From: Chytridium lagenaria
Taxonomy: Eukaryota; Chytridiomycota; Chytridiomycetes; Chytridiales; Chytridiaceae
Length of the DNA stretch: 64,000 nucleotides
Direction of reading: 5' to 3'
NCBI GenBank assembly: GCA_025449115.1
Contig: JAHLKC010000005.1
Span: 124,001-188,000, forward strand
Position 1 is the first letter of the stretch, and the number at the start of each line of letters is the position of its first letter. Both the position numbers and the translations under genes were made by a program. The notes beneath the pieces are model-generated. The model saw only the letters and a program-made list of their open reading frames with translations, searched no databases and was not told where the DNA came from. Shown piece by piece: positions 23,118 through 33,791 of this stretch.

Positions 23118-24338
23118 TTACATCAACCCAAAAGCACCGCTTGAAGCAGTCCCTTTCCCGCGCGCCGACTTCATAACGTTGGGTCGACCCGCCATGGCAC
23201 GTTTCTGCCAGTCAGGGTTAACTGACGCCAAAGCAGCCGACACGCCCCCAGACGCAACCTTCCTCATCTTCTCTGACTTTCTCATCTTTTCAAGCATGGG
23301 GTGAACACCACCCGACGTGTCCATGGAATTCTTCGCCTGCCCCTTTGCAGCAGCGTGTTGGAGGAGGAGAAGAGTGGGGATCTCGCGGTTCCCGATGGTA
23401 GTGGTTGCAACGGCAAGACCATGCTGACTGGATTCAGAGTCTTCATCGGAAGACTCTGCGTCCATGTTTGCACGTTCCTTTGCAGCGTCAAGAGCGCCAG
23501 CGTGGCATCATCCATGTCGGTGGCGCGGTGTTGCTGCTCCGAAGCAAGCTGTTTGAGGATCCGCCTGCGGGTCTTCCGACTCATGTATTGTTGGGAGCGA
23601 GCGTGGAATGGGGATTTGATGCCGATTTTAGAGGAGGGGTTGAGAGTTGGAGAAGCTGGTGGAGAGGGGTTATGAACTTGATCGGAGCGCACTGTGTAAA
23701 CTTCTGATACGTCATCATGGATGTGGTCTGCTTCCGAATCGTTGGAAGAGATGAGGGCCCGAAAGAGGGAGGAGGAGGGATCGATGGCTTGAGGTGATAT
23801 GGTGCCACCGTCAGAAGTGGTGTCGACTGTGCCGTTCACACCATCGTCTCCTGAGAGAATGATCCAGTTATCTACGTCTGGGGATGGTGGGCGAAGAGTT
23901 TCATTGTCCGCTGGTGGACTGACGGGAGTGGTATCAATTGTCGGTCTGCGTGTGTAGAGCCAGGCAAGCATGTCCAACAAGCTTTGAGTCCTTATTAAAG
24001 AAAGTTAACTGCAGGGTCTTGACAGAGGCGGTTCAGGAGAAAAAACTTGTGTTGGAGGTTCTTGTATGTATATATGGTTAGAGTTCTGAAGGGTTGGCTT
24101 TTTGTATGTCTTGAAGGCAAATAATATACCTTTAAAAGTGCCTCCCAATCTTTGAGGATAAAATCAAATTGGCACTGCCTTATCAACGAGGCCGTAAACG
24201 AACGATGGAATCTACCGAAAAGCAGTTTCAGACACGGCAGTATCTTCAAGGTATGGACAGCGATGCCATCAACAGCAGCCACGTACCTTGACCAAGCAGA
24301 TGTGGAGAAGCCAACTTCTTCCTCTGAAGTAATAACTT
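23118..24338 (-). CDS. Hypothetical protein with acidic and basic disordered segments
   Basis: Minus-strand gene with at least two exons. The first, around 24130-24338, encodes a helical part (LKLLFGRFHRSFTASLIRQC, DFILKDWEALLK) and ends at a GTATAT donor. The second, from about 23990, reads LLDMLAWLYTRRPTIDTTPV, a serine/proline/aspartate-rich stretch (DVDNWIILSGDDGVN) and a basic helix (SRKTRRRILKQLASEQQHRA). The frame then shifts near 23495: DDATLALL continues best as DAAKERANMDAESSDEDSES in the next frame, which runs to the TAG at 23118 and ends in a basic tail. One missing base would join them. No family recognised; the acidic W-I-I-L segment is reminiscent of LC3-interacting motifs, but this is speculative. 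Start and first splice are uncertain. Confidence 0.42.
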
Positions 24339-24565
24339 AGGAAGAGGCGTGGGTTTAAAAGATGGTCGGAGTTTCGGAGTCGTAAATTCAACCGCAAAAG
24401 GTGCCCAAATAAAAAGATGGCTATCGATTTGTGTGGTCTTGTGTGGTCGTGAGACTGCAGGGAAGTGTATGGCTTTAATACGACTATTTTATTATCGAAT
24501 GTCAGCAAAGTGCATATGTGATGTTGTGGAATGTTCTCCAATCTAAAAGATTTGAGCCTCTCCAA

Positions 24566-25232
24566 TACTATTCCACTTTACGAGGACACGTCGCGAGATA
24601 AGGAAAATATCGGCCAACGTGCGCTTATCGCCACAGTTGATTGGAGATTTACGGGGTCTTGACCCGTCATATGATCGCATGTTTCAAACAAAAACCGAGC
24701 GAAACAAAAAGGGCAGTTTGTATTGATTTAACTCCAGACGCTTTTCATTCCTTATCCATACATCAACCATCACTTGCTGCAATCACCTTAGCAAGCTGAA
24801 GATTCTGACGGGCATCATTTTTTTGAATTATAATTTTTTTGCAAGTGCACAGTTTGCTGTCCGCTTTTCTCTGCACGCCTTGAATCTCACGATTGAATTA
24901 CGCAAGAAAGAAGGAAAGAAAGTCTCTATGGCAAGATAGTAGAACCAAAATAGATTACATTTACTACCGAATAAACAAAGACCTTCAAATGTACCCTTTT
25001 CTTTTGTTAAAGCGATTCAAGAGGAAAGAGAAATGCGGAAGTAAATACGTTAAAATTGAGTAGATAATAACACAGGTGTTTCAGAGATTTACGGCGTGCT
25101 AATACATACATATATATAGAAGTTATTAAAAAAGTATGTAAAACAGGGGTGACATTAAAGAATATGAAGTTGGGGAGAATAAACACTGAAAACCAATTTC
25201 ACGGTTTCGTTCTCAGAACAACGCAAAAGATG
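24566..25232. other. Spacer, nothing identified
   Basis: AT-rich region with no supported gene. It would carry the 3' flank of the next minus-strand gene, and the promoter of the 23.1-24.3 kb gene lies just to its left. Confidence 0.45.
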
Positions 25233-26290
25233 TTACTGGTCTGAAGAAAGAAGTCCCACGCAAACCTCTTCTTTCCAGATTCTCGCATCCGCCACGGAAT
25301 ACCCCAAAGCAGAGAAGAGTCGAGAATCATCGAAAAACTCGTCTTTTAAACCCTCCTCACTTTCTACGAACAACAACCCATTCCCGTTCTCGCCAAACTC
25401 ATTGACGCCCTTCTCCAAGCACACGCCCCCCTTCTTCCACCCGTTTCTATGGACAACAGGAAACACCGCCTCCTCAAGACCTCCATCGCCCACACCATCA
25501 TAAACGTCACTATAATCATCCCGATCCCCTCCATCGTTGGGGCCCCACAAGTCCCCGGGCACATCACAGGAGCTTTCCACGTCATCACCATGAACTTTGC
25601 GTAATGCACCAAATAGCTCATGGCCAAGACCCCTGCGAATCCGATACTGAAAAGACGCCACGACACAGTCCATCTTGATAACATTATTTCAACTGCGACG
25701 CCTAATGCGCAGAGGTAGAAGTCGATGGGGAGGGGGAGAGAGCTGGCGAAGGCATGGAGGTTGCGAGCGAGATAAGTTGAGAAGAGAGAGGCGAGGAGCG
25801 TGGTCATGGTGAAGGTGTGGAGACACCATAGAGTGAGGTGAGTGAAGGCGCCGAGAGTTTTCATATGGTTTGATTGACGGGTTTGTTGAATGTCGTGAAG
25901 AATGAGAAGCTATTAAAGAGAATCATCATCAGCTGTGCATACAAAACAAGTATTGAAGCATGGACCAAGCACTAAACATCATAATATCAACACATAAACT
26001 CACCACCAGATAAAACACCAACGCCAGCCCAAAAGTATCCGTCTCTTTCTCATCAACCTTCCCCAGAACAGGATACATCAACATCCCCAGTTTCGGCATA
26101 TCCCCACTCAACCCTCTCAAGCACCAAGAATACACCAAGAGGATCACTACAACAGACCTCGCTGCAAACAGGCATGCACGGGCTGTCGGCCCGCCAAGCG
26201 AGTAAGAAATCCGGAGGCACCGATGGGGAGAACAGTGTCATATCGGAGTGAGACGAGGAAGCTTGAGGCGAGGGTTTCGAGAGCTTCCAT
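25233..26290 (-). CDS. Polytopic membrane protein, orphan
   Basis: Start ATG 26288-26290 (MEALETLASSFLVSLRYDTV). Exons joined by short introns give a membrane protein with about six hydrophobic segments, including LFAARSVVVILLVYSWCL, FGLALVFYLVVSL, FTMTTLLASLFSTYLA, LPIDFYLCALGVAVEIML, RLFSIGFAGVLAMSYLVHY and MIIVTFMMVWAMEVLRRRCF. The C-terminal tail (CLEKGVNEFGENGNGLL...KEEVCVGLLSSDQ) lies in a different frame; the two join if the six-base C/G run at 25426-25431 is one base short, the same defect seen elsewhere here. The stop is at 25233. No family motif recognised. It is followed on the same strand by the CTL-like transporter, to which it shows no clear similarity. Confidence 0.58.
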
Positions 26291-26567
26291 TGTGTGAGGA
26301 ATTTGAAGGTCTCAATGTTTGTGTTTTGACGTCTTTGCAAAATCGGAGGTCCGAAATTAAGACATGGCTTTAGGACGAGCTATATAGCATTCAAAGCCCG
26401 CTAACCTAACACCATCAAGGCCAAGGCAAGCTGAAATCGGCGGGTGAAAACGCAGTAGAATCTTAAATCACGGAGATAAAATACATATGTATATTCAAAA
26501 CAACGTAACAGTTAATGTAAAACAACATGTTAAAACAAAGCAAGCGTGTGAAGGAGGCGGGTGTAAT

Positions 26568-28397
26568 TTAAACGCTGAGGGATGGCTCAAAAATCCTGTG
26601 AGCCCCGTCGCAATTGTTGGCATTCGTATCGAGGTCCATCATGTAGCATATAAAGGTGGCATCAACCCTACATAAAGTAAGAATTAGGTTACATCATAAA
26701 AAAGGATTAGATACTCACGTATGCTGCAATACGTGACTAATGAACCTCAGCACATAAAATGGAATCACAACCCCCACAACCCCCACCACATAAGCAAACG
26801 GACTCGTCAACCCCCTCGCCGCATAGAAAAACGTGATCGCACCTACACACGAAGCAGCCGTGAGTGAACCTAATGTTAACACAACTCGAGTGAGAGTTGA
26901 TGTGGTGAGTCCAAACACGAGGTTACGTCGAAAGAGTCGTGTGCAGAGAACACCAGATCGGACTAGGGAGTGGCCGGTGAGGCCAGAGTAGAGGAGAGTC
27001 ATGGAAGTGATGGTGTCGAGGGTGTAGGAGGTGCAGGAAAGGCATGCATCAATGAGGAGGAGAAGGGCATTAGAGCCGCGAGAATTCTATGTATGCGTAA
27101 GAGACAAGGAATTAATCGCACCGTTATCTTATAAGTGTTAAGTGTGATACCCACCTTCCTCACATACTTCACAAACGCCTGCAAAGTCTGCACAGACGCC
27201 AACACCAACGCCGAAAAACAGACCGTCCCAAATCCTGTCGTAAGTGCCGCTTTCAAATTCCTCACAGTTTGATCAACCTCATAAGTCTCATCCACATTCC
27301 TTTTAAAATACCACTGCCCCACAACTCCCGAAATCGTAACCTTTTCGATCCCCTGCAGGACCGCGGATGTCCAGAAATGCATAAACACAAAAAATGCGAC
27401 TGCTGTGCGGGTCGACATAGGGATTGGGTAGATGGGGTGGACGAGGAAGAGGTGGGAGAAAGCGAGGAGCCAGAGGAGGCGAAGGACATGTAGAGGAGCA
27501 TGAGGATGATGGAGAGGATGAATATGGTGGGGTTTTCCCAAAGAATTTGGCAGGATAGCTGAAAAAGATATTAGCTCGGCAAAAAGGAATGGTCGTAAAC
27601 AAGCAGAGGGTCTACCTGAAGAATCTCAATAGTATGATCAATCTGCCTCCGCCGCTTAAATAAATATACAATCGATCCCATCGCTGTCATAAGAAATGAA
27701 ATGGCCACTCCTATCATACTATAAGCCGAAATTATAAATTATTAACTCCAAATAATCCATTCTAATACCATATCACACATGAAAAAAAGTCCTTACATGT
27801 TATACTGACTCCCAAGATACGCCGGATCCTCTCTTTTCCCCAACACCGAGTCCGTTAAAATAAAACTAAACAGCCCAAGGCTCACAACGGGTATGGCAAT
27901 AATCGTCGCCCAAACAATCGGCTAGTCGACATTATCAGGAATTTCCATAAAAGAAACGTGCATACCTTTACAAACGCCGACATGAACAATATCCACAACG
28001 TCCCCGCCCCAATCGACGCCGCCGTCACCCCCACAATCAAACCCGAACTATTCCGTAATGCCATATAAATCGCTCCACTCATCCCCCCTCATTCGCATGA
28101 TCCGCTCTCGCAAGGGTGCTAGAACCCGTTACTACCAACAATGCAAACGCCCCTAAAAATAGGGTAGAGAATAGGGTATCCTGGTAACGTCGGTTTTCGG
28201 GATCGATAAACCGAGGTGGTGAAGAGGGTAGACCCGTTGCCTGAGAGCTGGTTACAGACGAAAGGGGGTGGAGGACATACCTCATCTTCGGTTTCAGAAT
28301 CGCTGTAGGAGGAGGGGAAAGCGTCTCTGTAGATGTCGCCTTGGGGAGGTGGGGGCGACCTTGTTGAGGTATCGCCTAAGAGAGGAGATGACTCCAT
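26568..28397 (-). CDS. Choline transporter-like protein (CTL/SLC44, Pns1-type)
   Basis: Multi-span plasma-membrane protein of the SLC44/Pns1 family. ATG 28395-28397 (MESSPLLGDTSTRSPPPPQG) starts a polar N-terminus; a 44-nt intron leads to RYQDTLFSTLFLGAFALLVV, the first span. Diagnostic CTL signatures follow: FWTSAVLQGIEKVTISGVVG then QWYF, the ALTTGFGTVCFSALVLASVQ segment, and the terminal cassette VDATFICYMMDLDTNANNCD, equivalent to the ADTVFLCFLIDLETN end of animal CTLs. At least six introns. The frame slips at a six-C/G run (28083-28088) and again near 27470; single-base corrections restore the family reading. In the family the role is choline or ethanolamine transport, but fungal Pns1 is not proven to carry choline, so substrate is open. 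Confidence 0.82.
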
Positions 28398-28981
28398 AGA
28401 CAGCGTTAAATTGGAGTTTATCGTATTCCTTCAGAGGTTTTGATGGGTGAATCGATTAAATTCAGGGGATTATCCTCAAAGACTTGCGTAGTGTACAGCA
28501 AGTCCTTTTGTTCTCTTCGTCCTCTTCCCTCAGAAGTTGTGCAGACTATGTGATGAGGGCGATAACGAACGATGAGCGATGAAGAGGATGGTGGCCAAGC
28601 TCACTTTTAACCCTTTAATTGTTGAAAGTTGTGCAAATCCAAATGGGACTTTCCGAAGCTGTCGTTTGTTTACCCTCGAGTTCCAAAAGCAACGACAGTG
28701 GGACACTTCCCTCTTTTTTGTTTACTCCAAACTGCGTGAAGACGTGGACGGATTTGTTGAAAAAGTGGTAATCGGCATAATAAACAGCATAGACAGAACA
28801 ACACCAATATGCAGAAAAGCTCAAGATTGAAAAACACAACTTTGAACAATTAAAAAACAAGTCGGTATGAGTAAGTGAACATTTCACTGCCCTCAAAAAT
28901 GGCTCCCAAAATCACAATAAATCATAAGGCAGGCCAATTAAATACAAAAAGTTGGGCTGCCATCAAACCCCAAACCCTTCA
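28398..28981. other. Spacer, nothing identified
   Basis: Region upstream of the CTL gene (its promoter) and downstream of the bZIP gene. No supported coding sequence. Confidence 0.45.
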
Positions 28982-31377
28982 TCACAAGGTATCGTTCAAC
29001 GTCACAAGTCGCGCACCAACAACCTCAATATCAAGCTGCAAGAAGGATCCTCCCTTCCGCACTTGACGGCCTCCCTCCTCATTTTCTCGCTTCGCTTCAC
29101 CCTTCAACCATTTACCAAATTCTTGCTCCAAATCCCCGTGTCCCCACGACAACGGGTCAAGAAGCTCGTCACCATGCCCGGACTCGTGAGAATGTTCCGC
29201 CATGTCGTTGGTAGGTAGGTTAGCGATGAGAGACAATATAGGTCCTTCACGCCTGTTGGGGCAGAATCGAGATGGGAAGAGTTGCGTGCCGGGTGCCAAA
29301 GTTGCGCCAGCCAAAGATTCGCTGAGTTCGGTGGGCGTCGCGACCACTTCCACCAATCCGTTTTCGTCCTTCGACGGAAGTATAACCGGTGTCTCGGCGC
29401 GAAGGGTCGCAAGGTAATCCTCCACAACAACAGGAAGTTGATGATGGTCGCCCGCAGAGACAGGGATAAGATCCTTCCCAGCCGGAACCAAATGCGGCCC
29501 AACCCTCCGGAAAACCTCCTCGGATCCATGCTTGAGCGGAACCATCACCTTCTCAGCCCGTGCAGTACGACCCTGATCAAGCAAGCTCCGAAGCCACTCC
29601 AAACGTCCTTTTGCCACATCCGACAATCCTTTCTCCGCAGACAGGGTTGCAAGTACCTCCGAAAGGTTGACAATGGGGATAGCAAGTGAGTTTTGGATGG
29701 CCTCCGATGCCGGCGAGGCGATAGCGGCATTAGAGGAAGTCAGCACGAATGAATTTTGGTTCACATCAGGGAGCTGGATGCGATCAAAGGAAAGGGGGTT
29801 GACGCCGTCCACCAGTGCGATATCGCGATGGACACCAGGAAGAAGAAGAGGCGCTGGTGATGCGTCGATGCGTGGAACTGCGGGACGAGAACTTAATATC
29901 GTATCAAAAGCTTTCGCTGACCTTTTTTTTAGCGTTAGTTGTGCAACAATACGAATACAAATGAGCATGCACAGCCTATCGTACGAAGAAAACTTTACCA
30001 TGAGGAAGAAATAGAGGGGTTTGCAGGGTTTCCGATAAGTGTAGTTGGAGGCGTTGCACTCGGAATGTAAAGAGGAAAAAGGAAAACATGAAGACCTTTC
30101 GCATCAGAGGGTAAGTAAAAAGCTAATGGTTATACCACTGCAAAGCAAACTAACCATAAACACGGTGCCAAGCGGTTTTGCTTTAAGGACTTCCCACCAA
30201 AAAACACATCCTTTCTAGCCCGTTTAATTCCACTTTCTTCCAACATCTCACCAGGGGACGACATCAGTGATGGCAATTGCAACGACGTCGCCTGAGTCGC
30301 TAAAATTGAAGCAACTCCAGCACCAGTAGCTTTACTACCCGCCCCTAATGCGGCCCTCAACGTCGCATTCTCTTGCGTTAATTTGATATTTAAACCCTCC
30401 AATTCAATAACTCGCGCCCGCAAGTCATCATTCTCAGTAATGAGAGCCTGTGCATGGGTCTCTAGAGACGCAAGGTGTTCCCGTTTGCGTTTCCGTGACT
30501 GATCAGCGGCTTCCCTATTTTTCACCATACGTTCTTGACGCTTTGTAAGAGTAGCGGGGACAGGTTGTGAGGCGGGTTGAAGGGGAGGCGCAGCGGATGT
30601 TCTAGTGCTATGGAGGGTAGCTGGGGTGGCGAGTGGAGTTGTAGCGGGGTTAACAAAAACAATGTGAGAATCCGAGTCGCTCTCGGATTTGATGTTGGGT
30701 AATGGTGGTGATGAAAGCTTGTGTGGCAGCTGCATGGGCAAAGGAGTAGTCGAATTCACGGTGGACTCTTGCATTGCTTGGACTTCTGACTTTTTCTTGC
30801 GGCCGGGCTTCCGTCTTATGGGTTCCGACAAAAGTTGTTGACAGGCATTTGCGGTATCGGATCGAAGCATTTTAACAAGATCGTCAGAGGCTTTTGACGG
30901 AGCAGACATTGCAGACGGTAGAGGCGTGATGGGTGCTATCCAAGATATAGGCCCGAGCAAGGTTGTAGTCAAATCCACATCCGTGGCGTCAAGCAGATCC
31001 GATGGTTGACAAAAGTTGGCGATGAAGGGTTCGGCGGGTGATGGTGGAAAGTGTCCGACTAAAGACGATTCCAATTTAACGAAAGATCCATCCATACCCA
31101 TGGAAGATGGCATTGGGGAGTAGGTGGAATGTGGAGGTGATAGGAAGGATTTGGCGTCAAGTTCGGAATCTGATGATGGACCTGGGCTTGAGCCACCGGC
31201 AGAGCTAAAGGCGGGGGTAGATATTGTTGGTGTAGCCATGCCCGAGGAAGATGCAATCAGGGTAGAGTCCTCTTCATTAGTAATCGTAGAATCCTCTGCA
31301 TCTCCAAAGTCGACAAAAGAGGAAAACAACGCTGTCTCTTCTCTCCGCAGAATCTCGTCGTCATGTAGGTTGCTCAT
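28982..31377 (-). CDS. bZIP transcription factor, apparently membrane-tethered (ATF6/CREB3-like layout)
   Basis: Exon 1 (31377-30136, MSNLHDDEILRREETALFSS) has an acidic and serine/proline-rich N-terminus, then a bZIP at about residues 277-345: basic region KRQERMVKNREAADQSRKRK with the N-x7-R core, followed by a leucine zipper (LASLETHAQALITENDDLRA). The frame ends in QNRLAPCLWLVCFAVV and a stop. A 40-nt intron at 30096-30135 (GTATAA...GAAAG) removes that stop and extends the hydrophobic stretch in frame to VFMFSFFLFTF, giving a ~22-residue span. Downstream is RVQRLQL (an RxxL site of the S1P type) and a ~330-residue region ending at 28982, with NLS and NDT sequons. The junction to that last exon is one base out of frame, in a stretch with long T runs. 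The alternative is two genes: a soluble bZIP and an unknown protein starting at 30104. Confidence 0.68.
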
Positions 31378-32697
31378 TCCAACGACGGAAACACAGAGGT
31401 AAAGTCGATAGCTGCGTGAGAACTAGTGAAGCCTTTAGAAGCTTTGTAGAAGAAATTCAGTGTCGCTGGAGGCGATGGAGATGGTGGGGGTGCACGCTGT
31501 TGATTGTATAGTTGTGAAGACAAGCCCTCAGCTCATGAGATCTTTGAGAAAAGAAAACAAGAGAAAATTTCCGTGACTTTCCATGAAGGATTTCAAACTA
31601 ACAGTTCCAACTGTTCACCACCCATTGGGCGGATGACGGAAGTGATGCATGGGTGGGTGGATGAGTGAGTGGAGACATGGTGGTAAAACGTGGGGGGAAG
31701 TGGGGCTGGGAAGTGGGATGGTGATGAGGGGAAAGGGAGGCATGCACTCATGGACGAAGCTGACTGATGGGATGCACTCAGAAAACTGGCTAATCCAAAA
31801 TGATAATGAATGATTGCGAAAGCTAACAACCGCAAGGCTAGAGTTTTCACGGTAGAATCATTGTTTTGTAGTCATCTTTGCAATATTTTTTATTATTCGC
31901 ATGGAGAGGCTCCTTCCACAAATTGTATCTTTGACCAACAAAAACTCAGTAATGGGGCCCGGAGTAAGAGATCCAACAATAGGAGTGCATTCACACCTAC
32001 CACTTGTCAGTGTTCTGTCACTCTGTGCATCTAATGTATGCACCCTTTCGACGACTTAAACGAAGACACTTGATAAAATCTGTGAGTGTCATTTTGACTT
32101 CTCTTTGCAACCTTTGAGACGGGTTGAAACAGTCGTGAATATCGTCAAGGATCAGCGCTCGAAGGTCAGAAGAACTGGGCCGTAGGTGGTCCGTTTTGGA
32201 CGAAAGCTCAAAAAAGTATTTATTCTATGGGAAAAGGACTTGGCATGTACACCCCTAATATAGGTACCTTCTACCCAGTTGTTGAACGCCGCATTTGCGG
32301 AGACTTGATTTGATACTGAGTGCTTTTCTTGAAGCGCTGCAGAACTTGGAAGTAGTAAATTAGTTACGCAGTTTGTCTGCATTTATAGTAGCAGTAGTGT
32401 TAGTGTTAGTGATCTCAGTTTGCATACTGTGCTGAATACTGATACTTCGTCTGTTGCTCCCTTTGCTTTTCGTGTCGACTAGGCATAGGGTGTCTTTTCT
32501 GTGATAAAGACATGCATGTAAGTCTTATATCTGTCAGGTATAAAATGTCGTGAATCTCCTCTTCACGCAACACATCCTCTCACTTGATTACTTCTTTTCT
32601 GGTAAGCCCTGCTAGTCAACTTCCTTAAAATTAACCCACATCCATCACCACAGATCTCATATATATAACCCAGTCTTACTTATTGATACGTAACAAT
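31378..32697. other. Divergent intergenic region between the bZIP gene and the secreted-protein gene
   Basis: Holds the promoter of the bZIP gene on the left and that of the secreted-protein gene on the right. Near 32395-32415 there is a short TAGT(AG)/GTGTTAGT repeat. No supported coding sequence, although a pyrimidine/purine-skewed stretch at 31660-31750 gives an open frame on the minus strand. Confidence 0.45.
32660..32668 (+). promoter_or_regulatory. TATA-box-like TATATATAA upstream of the secreted-protein gene
   Basis: TATATATAA lies 30 bp before the ATG at 32698. A normal TATA to start-site spacing would leave a 5' UTR of only a few bases, so the true transcription start may use another element. 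Confidence 0.35.
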
Positions 32698-33171
32698 ATG
32701 GTCCACATCATCGCAGCGATCGCGTCTCTCGTCATCCTCCTTCCCTCCGTCTTCGCCTTCGAAATTTGGCTCGGTCAAGAATCTGGCCACCGCACCAACA
32801 ACCGCGGCGACATCCAATGGGGTCACCGCAGCGTTGCCAACGCTCGCATCGACACTGAAACCACCGACTGTAAACAACTCCAAGATGCTGCTTGGGGCCG
32901 TGACACGGACTTTTGTGAGTGGGGCGATTGGGTCCCTGAGCAGGCGTGTGGGGAGCGTGGAAACTTGAGGGATGGAAGTAAAGTGACGGACAAATATGGC
33001 AGTACGTGGACTTACACTACCGGTAACTGCGGGAACGCGCAGGGGAATGCGGGGTGTATCAATAATGGTGCGCATGATATGCCTTGCAACAAGTTTGACA
33101 AAGGATGTGAGGTGTGGTGGTATACGCAGTCATCAAAGAGGTACGACTGGGAAGTTCGATGCCGTTGGTAA
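32698..33171 (+). CDS. Small secreted cysteine-rich protein
   Basis: Single exon of 157 codons from ATG 32698. The first residues MVHIIAAIASLVILLPSVFA form a classic signal peptide with cleavage expected after VFA. The mature part (~137 residues) has eight cysteines (contexts TDCKQ, DFCEW, QACGE, GNCGN, AGCIN, MPCNK, KGCEV, VRCRW), enough for four disulphides, and is rich in tryptophan, glycine and asparagine; the end VRCRW is close to the last cysteine. No transmembrane span or GPI signal. The compact size, even cysteine number and codon-biased (C-ending) exon suggest a highly expressed extracellular protein. Family not recognised; could be a host- or substrate-interaction protein or a cell-surface matrix component. 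Confidence 0.75.
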   Translation: MVHIIAAIASLVILLPSVFAFEIWLGQESGHRTNNRGDIQWGHRSVANARIDTETTDCKQLQDAAWGRDTDFCEWGDWVPEQACGERGNLRDGSKVTDKYGSTWTYTTGNCGNAQGNAGCINNGAHDMPCNKFDKGCEVWWYTQSSKRYDWEVRCRW

Positions 33172-33791
33172 ATGGGCCAATCTTCAAGCATCTTTGAAAC
33201 CCCTTTTGTTGAACATGAATAAAAATTACGAACACCTTGTACTTCTAGTTGGCTCGATCTGTATTGTAAAGATGGTGCATCGCATGTGCCGACGAATGCT
33301 TTCGTCTTAACCTATTCTTATCTGTCCAGAAGATATGAAAGACATGCGATTGACGTGAGGTTACCGAAAAATCTGATTTTCTGAGTGATTACCGCGACCA
33401 CAAATATAGCAATCTCTTCAAGAATATATTAAGATTTGATGGGCACCGGCTAATTGATAGATACATTGGAGCTTGTGTGAATTCCGCTGTTGTGTTTGCG
33501 AATGGCAATTAGATGATAATTTCGCCTATTTGATACCTTACCAATTGCATTTTCAAGATGATTGTTTAGTTGGGAACTTCGTAAGAAAAAAACACTGTTT
33601 CAAAGCCACATATATTTGTTGTGGGTTGCCCAGTATAAACTGTATTTAACTCATTAAAACATCTTTGGAAAAGGCGCTCAACAGGCCTTAATAAGATAAC
33701 ACAATGTCCTCCAAAACCAAAACAAGTCATGCACGATTTACAAACCACGCAATATCTTTAACAACCATATTCCTTCAATTACACATCCCGA
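33172..33791. other. Spacer between convergent genes, nothing identified
   Basis: 3' flanks of the secreted-protein gene (+) and NAA15 (-). AT-rich with no supported coding sequence. Confidence 0.5.

Noticed and set aside
30138..30154. 17-nt GT...AG unit (GTTAGTTTGCTTTGCAG) in the bZIP gene, considered as a HAC1-type unconventional intron
   Set aside because: Too short for the spliceosome, no Ire1-type loop pair (CNG/CNGNNGN) visible, and the adjacent 40-nt intron explains the frame better.
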